This document shows positions 1-9,440 of a stretch of 64,000 nt of DNA, piece after piece (positions within the stretch are counted from its first letter, which is position 1; each line of letters starts with the position of its first letter). The DNA is taken from NCBI GenBank assembly GCA_018114805.1, contig CP073042.1, forward strand, positions 2,852,001-2,916,000, given 5' to 3'. The position numbers were made by a program, and so were the translations under genes. The DNA comes from Candidatus Streptomyces philanthi (lineage in GTDB: Bacteria > Actinomycetota > Actinomycetes > Streptomycetales > Streptomycetaceae). The notes beneath the pieces were generated by a model, which worked only from the letters and a program-made list of their open reading frames with translations, made no database searches and was not told where the DNA came from.

Positions 1-596
1 TGAGACGCACTCGACCCTATTTCCGACATAAGGCCGGTTCTGGCCGCATTTTTGGGTGATGTTCCCCGATCTGGGGCGCAATGCCAGCCGTTCGGCGGTA
101 GGAAGATGGCTGCGCTCCGCCTAGGGCTTCGGGGGCGCGCCGCCCCGACCGGGCGGTCCACCGCCGGGCCCGGCCGCCCCGGGCCACCGCTCGCGGGGCA
201 GGAAGCCGACGGAGCGTACGGACGTCGCGTGACGGATGACGCGTGGCGGATGTCGCGCGCGGCCGGCAGGTGCGGGCGGCGCGCGGGGAGAGCGCGTACG
301 GGAAGCGCGCGGAAAGCCGCGCGGGCGCCGGGCGGGTTCGGCCGTTGGCCGGGCACCGGGGTCGCCGGGCCCGTGGCGCGGGCGGCAGGCGTCGGCGCTG
401 GGCCGGCGGGACGAACGGGCAGAGGCTACGGACGCGAGCGACGAGCATGGGCGGCGGACAGAAGGTCGCGGGCACAGCACGGGCAGAGCAGCAGCCATCG
501 AGGGCGCGGAGCCGGTGCCGCCGCGCGCCGCAGGGCAGGCCGGCCGGCGGGGCGGCCGGCCGGAACGCAGTCAGCCAGGACGCAGGGAGTGCACGG
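1..596. other. No recognisable gene
   Basis: Very GC-rich sequence with long overlapping open frames on both strands. None of the translations shows a recognisable domain, and all are dominated by Arg, Ala, Gly and Pro as expected for spurious frames. It should hold the promoter of the SLATT gene that starts at 597. I see no RNA gene or clear hairpin. Confidence 0.4.
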
Positions 597-1464
597 GTGA
601 GTCAGCCGGAGATGCGACCCGAGGGGCTTCCGCGCGGTGAGGGTGGAGCGAGCGGGACCGGTGCGGCGGGTGGGGGCGGTGAGTCCGGCGGCGGCTGCGG
701 CGGCCCGGGAGCGCCGGGCGGTCCCGGTGGGCCGGACGACGGCTCGGGGGCCGGCGACCACTGGCCGTCCGGCGACGACGGCCGGGGCCCCGCACGCGGG
801 GCGGTCGGGCGGCGCGGGCCGGCGACGAGCCGCACGGCGGGTGGCGGGCGGCCCGGCGGCGCCCGGCCGACCTGTCGGGCCGGCCGATCCCGCTCGGCGA
901 CTGGGGCGAGCCGACGGAGCGCCTGGACGAGTTGTACCGGTGGGCCGAGGAGGGGCGCTGCGGGTCGCCGACTGGTACCTCGCGGACCGGGCGTGGAAGC
1001 GGCGCGCGGCGCGGTCGCTGCGCGCCGGCGCGGCCTGGGGCTGCCTCGCGCTGGTCGCCGCCGTCGCGTGCCTGGGCTGCGACCGGTTCTTCGGGCTCAC
1101 CTCGGGCTGGATGCGGAACATGGCCATGGCGCAGGCGGTGCACCGGCGGCTTGAGGCGCTCCAGTTCGGCTGGTCCGTGGAGAACGTCCGCGAGGTGCTC
1201 GGCCCCACCGACGGCACCGCGAGCGAGGCGGCGGAGCGCTATCTCGGGGTGTTGCGGCGCTTCGTGGAGGACGTGACGGAGTTGGTGCGGGCCGAGACGG
1301 CGGACTGGATGATCGAGTTCGGGTCGCGCTCGGCGCCGCTCAGCACCCAGTCGCTGGCGTGGCACGCCCGCCCGGAGTCGGGCACTCCGCTCAGTCGGCT
1401 GCTGCTGCCCACCGGCACCCGGCCGAACATGCCGCGCCAGCGCCCGCCCGAGTCCCCCCGCTAG
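597..1464 (+). pseudogene. SLATT-domain membrane protein, frameshifted
   Basis: Resembles the conserved Streptomyces SLATT-domain proteins. These are small two-helix membrane proteins, proposed as effectors in some nucleotide-signalling conflict systems. A GTG at 597 opens 'MSQPEMRPEG'. The conserved stretch 'LGDWGEPTERLDELYRWAEE' is in a second frame (about 893-952), and 'ALRVADWYLADRAWKRR' to the end 'NMPRQRPPESPR' is in a third. So there are at least two frameshifts, one somewhere in 780-890 and one near 954 in a G run. Only one hydrophobic helix (around 'CLALVAAVACLGCDRFFGLT') is visible where the family, as I remember it, has two, so a further in-frame loss of about 25 residues is likely. 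As read it cannot give a normal protein. Confidence 0.6.
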
Positions 1465-1565
1465 CAGCCCCCCGCCAGCGGCGCGCCCCCGCCACCGCCG
1501 CCCGCGCGAGCGCGACCGGCCGTCCGCGGGGACGGCCGGTCAGGTGCCGGTCCAGCGGCGGGCGG

Positions 1566-2216
1566 TCAGCTGAAGACGATCATCGAGCCCTGGCCCAGGC
1601 TGCGCGTCGCGGCGGCGTGCAGCGACAGCCACACGTGCCGCTCCCGCGCGAACGGGCTGTCCTCGTACGGGATCGGGGCCGCCGGCTCCTCCAGGTCGGT
1701 GGGGCGGGCCGGCGGGGCGGGGGGCGCGGGCGGGTTGGCCGGGTCGATGCCCAGGGCCGGGCCCACTTGCAGGAGTTCGCGCAGCAGGCCGTGGCTGGAA
1801 CCGAGTGGGCCGCCGCCTTCGAGGAGGCCGTCGTTGGACAGCGGGCTCGCGAAGTCGACCGGGACGTACGCGCCGGCGTGGTCGTAGTGCCACACCAGGT
1901 GCGACTCCTGGGCGGTGCTCTCGAACATCTCCAACAACTGCTCCTATTCGCCGCCGAGTTCGTCGACCGGCGTGACCTCGAGCCTGCAGACCCGGAGCAG
2001 GTAGGCGCGGCGCAGGTAGTGCAGGGCGTCGTAGTCGAACCCGGCGATCGGCGCGACCGCGCCGGAGAGCCCGGGGGTGTAGCCGAAGACGGGCACCGGG
2101 GGCAGTCCGGCCTCGCCGAGCGCCTGGTCGTACGCGGCGATCTCCTCGGCGAACGGGTTGTCGGGGCTATGGCAGAGAACGTCGACGAGCGGGACCAGCC
2201 AGTGGTCACATGCCAC
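1566..2216 (-). pseudogene. Conserved actinobacterial hypothetical protein with in-frame amber codon
   Basis: A GTG start at 2216 gives 'MACDHWLVPLVDVLCHSPDNP'. The frame meets TAG at 1944-1946 (codon 91) and continues open in the same frame, 'EQLLEMFESTAQESHLVWHY' and onward to 'QGSMIVFS' at 1566. Both halves look like one soluble protein of about 216 residues, a conserved Streptomyces protein of unknown function by my recollection. The amber sits after 'VDELGGE', where a single substitution (for example from TAC) would restore the frame. No domain function can be assigned. Confidence 0.55.
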
Positions 2217-2483
2217 GTGTACTCACACTCGCGTTGGCAGCGGTCGAGCCAGCGTAATGCCCGGCCACCGCTGCGCGAAGGGTGCCGACGGACAACGGCC
2301 CGCACCGGCCCCGCACCGCCCCGGAGCGCGGTCCCGCGCGGCGGCCCCGCCCCGCGAACGCCGTACGAACACCGGGCGAACGCCGCCACCGCTCCCCCGC
2401 CCGCACCCGAGCCCGACCCGCGCGCGAACCCCACCCGCACGCGAGCACGGCCCCGTCGGAACCCGCCCGCCCGGCGGGCGGGC

Positions 2484-3176
2484 TCAGGACGCGGCGGCCG
2501 GGCGCGGGGCCGGGAGGGACTCGACCAGGGAGAGGCTGTGCGCGTTGTACGCGGCCACGATCTCCTCGGCGCTCCGCACGTCGCGCCGGGTGATCGCCTC
2601 CACCAGTTCGCGGTGGCCGGCCCACAGCCTCCCGCGCAGGTCCGGCGCGCGCCGCAGGTACGGCACGCTGAACACCCAGCTCTGCACGCGCACGCGCTCC
2701 AGGAGGCCGTAGATGTACGAGTTGCCCACCAGCCCGCTCAGCTCGCGCCAGAACCGCAGTTCGTAGCCGATGAGGATGTCGAGGTCGCCGCCGCGGGCCG
2801 CCCGCTCGGCCTCCTCAGCGCGGCGCCGTACCGACGCGAGCGCCTGCGGCGTCGTGGAGTCCATGGCCCTGGCAACCGAACGCCGGAACATGCCCTCCAC
2901 GATGAGCGTGCGCGCCTCGACCATGTCGCGGTAGTCGCCGATGGAGAACTCGTGGACGCGGTAGCCACGGTGCTCCTCCATGTCCAGCAGGCCTTGCGCG
3001 CACAGGTCGGGCAGCGCCTCGCGGACCGGCGTCGCGGAGACCCCGTACTGCTCGGCCATCTCCTTGACCGTGAACTGCTGCCCGGCCGGTAGCCGCCCCG
3101 CCAGCACCTCGTCGCGCAGCGCGTCGGCTATCTGCTGCCGCAGCGTGCTGCGCTTGACCTGGCTGGTGTCGGCCAT
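2484..3176 (-). CDS. GntR-family transcriptional regulator (FCD type)
   Basis: A 230-residue DNA-binding regulator. Residues about 10-75 form the GntR winged helix ('LRDEVLAGRLPAG', 'VSATPVREAL', 'GLLDMEEHRGYRV'). Residues about 85-215 fit an all-helical FCD ligand domain ('EARTLIVEGMFRRSVA', 'HRELVEAITRRD'). The ATG at 3176 is preferred over upstream in-frame starts because AAGGAG lies about 8 nt before it. The next gene upstream on the same strand is a class-III aminotransferase, separated by a terminator hairpin. Regulation of that gene or of amino-acid metabolism is only a guess. The frame is intact. Confidence 0.85.
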   Translation of the reverse strand: MADTSQVKRSTLRQQIADALRDEVLAGRLPAGQQFTVKEMAEQYGVSATPVREALPDLCAQGLLDMEEHRGYRVHEFSIGDYRDMVEARTLIVEGMFRRSVARAMDSTTPQALASVRRRAEEAERAARGGDLDILIGYELRFWRELSGLVGNSYIYGLLERVRVQSWVFSVPYLRRAPDLRGRLWAGHRELVEAITRRDVRSAEEIVAAYNAHSLSLVESLPAPRPAAAS

Positions 3177-3367
3177 GGGTCCGTCTCCTTCCAAGGCCGC
3201 CCGCGTGCTGTGGGGTTCCGCCGGCGCACGAGCCGGCGGACAGGCGAGCGGCCCCCGCATCACGATATGCGAGGGCCGTTGCGCGGAGTGTGGAGGTGTT
3301 GCACGGAGTGCAGTGCTTTGGCCCGAGGATGGGCCGTCTGGCGAAGAACTCCGTGGGATTGTGTGCG

Positions 3368-3402
3368 AGCCGGTGTGGGGAACGTTACCGTCCCCACACC
3401 GG
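3368..3402 (-). terminator. Hairpin terminator after the class-III aminotransferase
   Basis: A perfect 13-bp stem GCCGGTGTGGGGA with its complement and a 9-nt loop. It lies 112 nt beyond the stop codon of the leftward aminotransferase gene. It occupies the 337-bp gap 3177-3513, in which I see no gene, only a smaller hairpin (GCCGGC arms) at about 3219-3237. Confidence 0.7.
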
Positions 3403-3513
3403 CCCCTCGAACGGGTCGTACGGGCAGCCCGTCCAGCAGCGGCAGCCCGTGCGAAGGGCCCGCGCGCACCGCTCGTAGCGCCGGTACCGCTCGTACTGCT
3501 CGGACCGCCGCGG

Positions 3514-4878
3514 CTAGCCGACGACGTGCGCGTCCGCCACGGCGAGCGCCTCGTCCAGGATGGCCAGGCCGTCCTTGGCCTCCGCCGCGGAGATCGTGCA
3601 CGGCGGCACCACGTGCGTGCGGTTCATGACCACCGACGGCCACAGCCCGCCCCGCTTGACCGCCGCCGCGAAGTCGGCCATCGGCTGGTTGGCCGGCCCG
3701 CTCGCGTTGTACGGCACCAGCGGCTCCCGGGTCTCCGGGTTCCGTACCAGCTCGACCGCCCAGAACACGCCCAGGCCGCGCACCTCGCCGACCGACGGGT
3801 GGCGCTCGGCGATCTCGCGCAGCCCGGGGCCGATGACCTGGTCGCCGATGGTGGCGGCGTTGTCCACGATGCCCTCCTCCTCCATCGCGGTCAGCGTGGC
3901 GACGACGGACGCGCAGGCCAGCGGGTGTCCGGAGTAGGTGAGCCCGCCCGGGTAGGGCCGCTGGTCGAAGGTGGCGGCGATCTCGGCGGAGATGGCGACG
4001 CCGCCGATCGGCACGTAGCCGGAGTTGACGCCCTTGGCGAAGGTCAGCAGGTCGGGCGTGACGTCCCAGTGGTCCCGCGCGAACCAGCGGCCGGTGCGCC
4101 CGAAGCCGGCCATGACCTCGTCGAGGATGAGGACGATCCCGTGCTGGTCGCAGATCTCCCGGACGCCGGCCAGGTAGCCGGGCGGCGGCGGCATGATGCC
4201 GGCCGTGCCCGGGACGGTCTCCAGGATGATCGCGGCGATGGTCTGCGGGCCCTCGAAGGTGATGGTGTCCGCGAGGTGGCGCAGCGCGCGCTCGCACTCC
4301 TGCTCCTCGGTCTCGGCGTGGAACGGCGAGCGGTAGAGGAACGGCGCCCAGAAGTGCACGACGCCGGCCGACGCGCTGTCCGAGGCCCACCGGCGCGGGT
4401 CGCCGGTCAGGTTGATCGCGGTGTTGGTGGACCCGTGGTACGAGCGGTACGCGGAGAGCGCCTTGGGCCGCCCGGTGTGCACCCGCGCCATCCGCACGGC
4501 GTTCTCGACCGCCTCGGCGCCGCCGTTGGTGAAGAAGATCTTGTCGAGGTCGCCGGGCGTGCGCTGGGCGATCAGCCGGGCGGCCTCGGAGCGCACGTCC
4601 ACCGCGAAGCCGGGCGCGAGCGTGCACATCTTCGCGGCCTGCTCCTGGATGGCGGCCACGACCTTCGGGTGCTGGTGCCCGATGTTGGTGTTGACGAGCT
4701 GTGAGGAGAAGTCGAGGAAGCGGTTGCCGTCGTAGTCCCAGAAATAGGAAACCTCGGCCCCGGCGATGGCCGGCGGGTCGATCTGGCCCTGCGCCGACCA
4801 GGAGTGGAAGACGTGCGCGCGGTCGGCGGCCTTGACCGCGGCACCGGCGGTGGGATCGGGGGCGGAGTGCGTGGACAC
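3514..4878 (-). CDS. Class-III PLP-dependent aminotransferase
   Basis: A 454-residue cytosolic aminotransferase of the class-III (omega-amino acid) family. Visible landmarks are 'FTNGGAEAVENAVRMAR' (cofactor phosphate loop), 'SYHGSTNTAINLTGD', 'LILDEVMAGFGRTG' (the Asp that pairs with the pyridine nitrogen) and the Schiff-base lysine in 'TFAKGVNSGY' (about residue 282). The GTG at 4878 opens 'MSTHSAPDPTAG', matching homologues I remember; longer in-frame extensions upstream look non-coding. The family uses omega-amino donors such as taurine, beta-alanine or 4-aminobutyrate. The exact substrate cannot be read from sequence. Intact. Confidence 0.85.
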   Translation of the reverse strand: MSTHSAPDPTAGAAVKAADRAHVFHSWSAQGQIDPPAIAGAEVSYFWDYDGNRFLDFSSQLVNTNIGHQHPKVVAAIQEQAAKMCTLAPGFAVDVRSEAARLIAQRTPGDLDKIFFTNGGAEAVENAVRMARVHTGRPKALSAYRSYHGSTNTAINLTGDPRRWASDSASAGVVHFWAPFLYRSPFHAETEEQECERALRHLADTITFEGPQTIAAIILETVPGTAGIMPPPPGYLAGVREICDQHGIVLILDEVMAGFGRTGRWFARDHWDVTPDLLTFAKGVNSGYVPIGGVAISAEIAATFDQRPYPGGLTYSGHPLACASVVATLTAMEEEGIVDNAATIGDQVIGPGLREIAERHPSVGEVRGLGVFWAVELVRNPETREPLVPYNASGPANQPMADFAAAVKRGGLWPSVVMNRTHVVPPCTISAAEAKDGLAILDEALAVADAHVVG

Positions 4879-5448
4879 GTTTCGGTACCTCAATCGCTCG
4901 CGACTCGGTGGACGGCGCCGGCGGTACGGCGGGGTGGGGGGCCGACTCCTCAGACTAGGGAGGCCGGCGGGCCGGATACCGGCACTTCGTATGGCGCTCG
5001 CCACCCGCCTGGACACGTTGCCGGGCCCCAGCCCGCGCGGCGCGGCCCGGGCCTGAGTACGGATACGGGTACGCGGACGGGGGCGGGCGCGGGCACCATC
5101 GACCCAGCATCGCGCACCGACCCGGTGCGGCGGGAGGCCACGGGAACGGAATATCGGCCGGTTTCCGGGGCTGTCTGCCCCACAACCCCGCCCGCGCGGG
5201 CCGGAACCCTCGCCCCGGCCGGTTCCGGGGCGAGGCGCGGGCCGCTTTTCGCCACCCGACCCTTATTCATTCTCTGCGGGGCGGGGGAAGACCGGGGGTA
5301 GCGGGCGGCGCGGACGGCGAGCCGGGCGCCGAGAGCCGGCCGGCCACCGCCGCGGCGGGGCGCGGACGGGGGGCACGCGCACGGGACGTCGCGGCGGCGG
5401 CAGCGGCCGGCGGCACCGCGCGGAACGAGGGGCAGGAGCCACAACAGC
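4879..5448. other. Divergent intergenic region
   Basis: A 570-bp gap between the leftward aminotransferase and the rightward kinase gene, so it should carry promoters for both. No convincing ORF, tRNA or strong inverted repeat was seen. Confidence 0.4.
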
Positions 5449-6472
5449 ATGGAAGACCTGGGGGCCGACGATCCTCGCTGGATCGGCGAGTACCGCCTGC
5501 TCAGCAGGCTCGGTGAGGGCGGGATGGACCGGGTCTACCTGGCCCGCTCGGCGCGCGGCCGTACCGTCGCGGTCAAGCTGGTCCGGGGCGAGCTGGCCAG
5601 CAAGAGCGACTTCCGGCGCAGATTCCAGGCCGAGGTGCGGGCCGCCCAGCGGGTCGGCGGGGACTGGACCGCGCCGGTGCTCGACGCAGACACCGAAGCC
5701 GCCACCCCCTGGGTCGCCACCGGTTACATCGGCGGGCCCTCGCTGCACCAGGTGGTCACCGAGGACCACGGCCCGCTCCCCGAGACCTCCGTGCGCGCGC
5801 TGGCCCGCGGGCTCGCCCTGGCGCTGCGCGACATCCACGGCGCGGGGCTGATCAACCGCGACCTCAAGCCGTCCAACGTGCTGGTCACCATCGACGGGCC
5901 GCGCGTCATCGACTTCGGCATCGCCCGGGTCCTCGACTCGGTCGGCGACACCGGCCTGACGATGACCGGCGCGGTCGTCGGCCCGCCCGGCTTCATGTCC
6001 CCCGAGCAGGTGCGCGGCGACCCGATCACGGCCGCGAGCGACGTGTTCTGCCTGGGCTCGGTCCTGGCCTTCGCGGCCACTGGGCGCTCCCCCTTCGGCA
6101 CCGTCGACAGCGGCGTGCACGCGCTGATGTACCGGGTGGCGCAGGAGGCGCCGGACCTGGCTGGGCTGCCGGAGGGGCTGCGGGAGCTGATCGACGGTTG
6201 CCTCACCAAGGACCCGGCCAGCCGCTTCACGCTGGACCAGGTGCTGGCCCACGCGGGCGGCGTGGGCCCGGACAGCGCCGGGGCGCCCGCGGCCCGGCCA
6301 GGTCGGTGGCGGCGAGGCGGGCCCGTGGCTGCCGGGCGAGCTGCTGGCCCGGCTCGGCCGGGACGCGCTGCGCCTGCTGGAGGCGGAGATGCCGCAGACC
6401 GGGGTGGGCTTCGCGCCGCTGGGCGGCGCCACGCCGCCGGGGGCCAACCGCCAGTGGGGGCGCAGGCGGTGA
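5449..6472 (+). pseudogene. Serine/threonine protein kinase, frameshifted, with altered catalytic motifs
   Basis: The Hanks-type kinase domain spans residues 1 to about 275: 'VAVKLV' (ATP lysine), 'DFGIAR', 'GFMSPEQVRGD' and 'DVFCLGSVLAFAATG'. Two landmarks are abnormal. The glycine loop reads 'GEGGMD' (D27 where Gly is usual), and the catalytic loop is 'NRDLKPSN' (Asn136 where His is usual). Near 6275-6310 one extra base moves the conserved tail 'GPWLPGELLARLGRDALRL' into another frame that stops at TGA 6470-6472, overlapping the GTG of the DUF4328 gene by 4 bp. Read literally, the kinase frame runs on into the DUF4328 protein, a false fusion. The ATG follows a GGAG motif about 12 nt upstream. 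Confidence 0.7.
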
Positions 6473-7386
6473 GCACCCCGCCCCCGAGCACCCCGCCGGG
6501 CACGCAGTTCGGCCCGCCGATACCCCCGGACCCGCGGATATCCGGCCAGCCGCCGCTGACCACCACGCACGCCGCGTACGCCGGACAGCCAACGATGGGG
6601 CCGCACGCCGGGCACCCGCACACCGGCGTCGCGGCGCCGCTCTACCCGGCCACCGGCGTCGGCTACCGCCCGCCCGCCGTCTGGCGCTCCCCCCGGGTGC
6701 TGGCCAACGCCACCGTGGTGCTGTTCTCCGTCGGACTCCTGGTCATGCTGATGGACCTGATCTTCAGCCTGCGGCTCTACGGCACCTACGACGACTTCTT
6801 CTCGGACACCGTGGACTCCACCGCGCTGGAGGACGACGAGGGCGTCACCGAGGGGTTCGACGCGCTGTGGTTCTTCCTCTCCATCCCCATGGTCGTGCTG
6901 TGGGTGATCTGGTTCCGCCGCACCTACGTCAACGCGCAGGCGCTCGCGCCGGGCCGGCAGCGGTTCAGCTCCGGCCTGGCCGCGGGGGCCTGGTTCATCC
7001 CGGTGGTGCAGTTCTGGTTCCCCAAGCAGATGGCCAACGACGTCTGGACCGCCAGCGCCCCACCGACCCCGGCCGGCTACCCGCCGCAGCCCGGCACCGG
7101 GCGCGGGCTGCTGAACACCTGGTGGGTGCTGTTCCTGGCGATGCTCGTGACCAGCACCATCAGCTTCTTCGTGTTCGCCGAGGCCGAGACCTACGGCGAA
7201 CACCAGACCTCCGTCGCCTGGTCCATCCTCACCGACGTGGTGTCCATCCCGTGCGCCGTGTTCGCCATCGGCGTCGTGGTCAGGCTGTCCGCGTTGCAGG
7301 AGCGCCGGGTCACAGGCCAGCCGATGCCGGGCCAGGGCGTCGGTCCCGGCGGCTACGGCACACCGTACGGACCCGGCCCGCGCTAG
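6469..7386 (+). CDS. DUF4328 membrane protein
   Basis: A 305-residue protein. The first 70 or so residues are Pro/Gly/Thr-rich and probably disordered ('STPPPSTPPG'). About four transmembrane helices follow ('VVLFSVGLLVMLMDLIF', 'WFFLSIPMVVLWVIWF', 'WVLFLAMLVTSTISFFV', 'IPCAVFAIGVVVRL'). The motif 'GAWFIPVVQFWFPKQMANDVW' region fits DUF4328. Start GTG 6469 overlaps the kinase stop (GTGA), so the two were probably translationally coupled. The molecular role of DUF4328 is unknown; pairing with a kinase suggests membrane signalling, which is inference. Confidence 0.75.
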   Translation: MSTPPPSTPPGTQFGPPIPPDPRISGQPPLTTTHAAYAGQPTMGPHAGHPHTGVAAPLYPATGVGYRPPAVWRSPRVLANATVVLFSVGLLVMLMDLIFSLRLYGTYDDFFSDTVDSTALEDDEGVTEGFDALWFFLSIPMVVLWVIWFRRTYVNAQALAPGRQRFSSGLAAGAWFIPVVQFWFPKQMANDVWTASAPPTPAGYPPQPGTGRGLLNTWWVLFLAMLVTSTISFFVFAEAETYGEHQTSVAWSILTDVVSIPCAVFAIGVVVRLSALQERRVTGQPMPGQGVGPGGYGTPYGPGPR

Positions 7387-7398
7387 CCCCGCACGCGC

Positions 7399-7442
7399 GT
7401 GCGCCGGGCGCGCTGGTCGGCTGACCAGCGCGCCCGGCGCAC
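7399..7442. terminator. Bidirectional terminator between convergent genes
   Basis: A perfect 20-bp stem GTGCGCCGGGCGCGCTGGTC with its complement and a 4-nt loop GGCT. It sits exactly between the convergent ends of the DUF4328 gene and purA. Confidence 0.85.
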
Positions 7443-7482
7443 GTTCACTCGTCGCGGCCCGCGGGCGGGCCCGGCGTGGGGC

Positions 7483-8766
7483 CTAGAGGAAGGAGTTGAC
7501 CTGAATCGTCTCGTCCCGGCCCGGGCCGACACCGATCGCGGAGATCGGCGCGCCGGACATCTGCTCCAGCGCCTTCACGTAGGCCTGCGCGTTCTTCGGC
7601 AGGTCGGCGAAGGTCTTCGCCTTGGTGATGTCCTCCGACCAGCCCGGCTGGTTCTCGTAGATCGGCTTGGCGTGGTGGAAGTCGGACTGGCTGTACGGCA
7701 GCTCCTCGACCCGCCTGCCGTCGATCTCGTACGCCACGCAGACCGGGATCTGCTCCCAGCCGGTGAGCACGTCGAGCTTGGTCAGGAAGAAGTCGGTGAG
7801 GCCGTTGACGCGCGTCGCGTAGCGCGCGATCACCGCGTCGAACCAGCCGCAGCGCCGGTCGCGCCCGGTAGTCACGCCGCGCTCGCCGCCGATGGTGCGC
7901 AGCGCCTCGCCGTCCGCGTCGAACACCTCCGTCGGGAACGGTCCGGCGCCCACCCGCGTGGTGTACGCCTTGAGGATGCCGATCACCCGGTTGATCTTCG
8001 TAGGACCCACGCCCGCGCCGGTGCAGGCGCCGCCCGCGGTCGGGTTGGAGGAGGTCACGAAGGGATAGGTGCCGTGGTCCACGTCGAGCAGCGTGCCCTG
8101 GCCGCCCTCGAAGAGGACGACCTTGCCCTCGTCGATGGCGTTGTTGAGGATCAGCGTGGTGTCGGCGACGTAGTCCCTGATCTGCTCCGCGTAGCCGAGG
8201 TACTCCTCGACCACCTGGTCGACGCCGATCGCGCGCCGGTTGAAGAGCTTGACCAGTATCTGGTTCTTGTCGTGGAGCGCCGCCTGGACCTTCTGGATGA
8301 GGATCGACTCGTCGAACAGGTCCTGCACCCGGATGCCCACGCGGTTGATCTTGTCCGCGTAGGCCGGGCCGATGCCGCGCCCGGTGGTGCCGATCTTCCG
8401 CTTGCCGAGGAAGCGCTCCGTGACCTTGTCGACCGTCTGGTGGTACGGCGTGATCAGGTGCGCATTGCCGCTGATGAGGAGCTTCGACGTGTCCAAGCCG
8501 CGCTCGTTCAGCCCGCTCAGCTCGGAGAGCAGGACCGCCGGGTCCACCACGACACCGTTGCCGATGACCGGCGTGCAGCTAGGAGAAAGGATTCCGGAAG
8601 GGAGCAGGTGCAACGCGTACTTCTGGTCACCCACGACGACCGTGTGACCGGCGTTGTTGCCGCCCTGGTAGCGAACGACGTAATCCACCGAACCACCGAG
8701 CAGGTCGGTGGCCTTTCCCTTGCCTTCATCACCCCACTGAGCACCGAGCAGCACAAGTGCGGGCAC
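7483..8766 (-). CDS. purA: Adenylosuccinate synthetase
   Basis: Catalyses GTP-dependent joining of IMP and aspartate to adenylosuccinate, the first committed step to AMP. The 427-residue length is normal. Landmarks are the N-terminal P-loop 'GDEGKGK' with the catalytic Asp and the following 'NNAGHTVVV', then '[10 protein letters not shown]', '[21 protein letters not shown]', '[15 protein letters not shown]' and '[15 protein letters not shown]'. The GTG at 8766 gives '[15 protein letters not shown]', with GGAAGGGG upstream. The gene is transcribed away from the diacylglycerol-kinase-like fragment and is fully intact, unlike several neighbours. Confidence 0.97.
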   Translation of the reverse strand: MPALVLLGAQWGDEGKGKATDLLGGSVDYVVRYQGGNNAGHTVVVGDQKYALHLLPSGILSPSCTPVIGNGVVVDPAVLLSELSGLNERGLDTSKLLISGNAHLITPYHQTVDKVTERFLGKRKIGTTGRGIGPAYADKINRVGIRVQDLFDESILIQKVQAALHDKNQILVKLFNRRAIGVDQVVEEYLGYAEQIRDYVADTTLILNNAIDEGKVVLFEGGQGTLLDVDHGTYPFVTSSNPTAGGACTGAGVGPTKINRVIGILKAYTTRVGAGPFPTEVFDADGEALRTIGGERGVTTGRDRRCGWFDAVIARYATRVNGLTDFFLTKLDVLTGWEQIPVCVAYEIDGRRVEELPYSQSDFHHAKPIYENQPGWSEDITKAKTFADLPKNAQAYVKALEQMSGAPISAIGVGPGRDETIQVNSFL

Positions 8767-8932
8767 AGGCGTACACCCCTTCCAGGCGGGGCATGTCCCA
8801 CGTGCGTGACGGTGCGCGATGTCGCGCTTCCGCCAGCAGAGCCGTCGAACCGGTGCCCCGGAATAGACCAAGCCCCTGGCGCAATAGGGCAAGGGGCTCT
8901 TGCACCGAGATGCTACCTGAGGAAGGACCGAG

Positions 8933-9440
8933 GTGTCGGCTCCAGAGCCCCGCGTGAGCGCAACGCCACCGTTGCTCATGATCATCGACCCGGGCGCCCG
9001 GCGCGGCGGCAGACGGCCGATCGTGGTGGGCGATGACCGTGCCCTGCCGCGCGTGGTCACGCTGCTGCACCGGGAGCGCACGCTGGCCACGACGCCGCTC
9101 GCGATGGTCCCGGTCGGGCCGCCGGCGGCGGTCTCCCTGGCCAGCGCCCTCGGCATCCCCACCGACGCGGTGCGCGCCGCCCGCACCGTCATCGACGGCC
9201 TCGACCACCGCCTCGACCTGCTGGTGGACGACAGCGACGGCGTGGTGATCGGCGAGCTGAGCGTGCCGTACGGGGCCGCCGGCACCCACCCGGTCGACGC
9301 GGCGGGGCCACCGGGCCTGGCCCGCGCGGGCGAGACGGCCCGGCGCGCGGGCCCCGCCGGTCCCGCCGCCTCCGGCGCGGACGCCGGCCCAGGCACGGGC
9401 ACGGGCGCCGCCCAGGCCCCCGAGCTGGCTCCGGACCGCG
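8933..9440 (+). pseudogene. Diacylglycerol-kinase-like protein, internally deleted and 3'-truncated
   Basis: The GTG at 8933 with AGGAAGGA upstream opens '[20 protein letters not shown]'. Conserved '[21 protein letters not shown]', '[20 protein letters not shown]' and '[16 protein letters not shown]' match the small diacylglycerol/lipid kinase-like proteins that lie divergent from purA in Streptomyces (recollection). Between 'IIDPGARR' and '[11 protein letters not shown]' about 45 residues seem to be missing in frame. After '[10 protein letters not shown]' the family similarity fades, and the frame runs into the antisense of a truncated P450. The 3' limit given is approximate. A rearrangement or deletion scar is likely near 9440. 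Confidence 0.5.
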
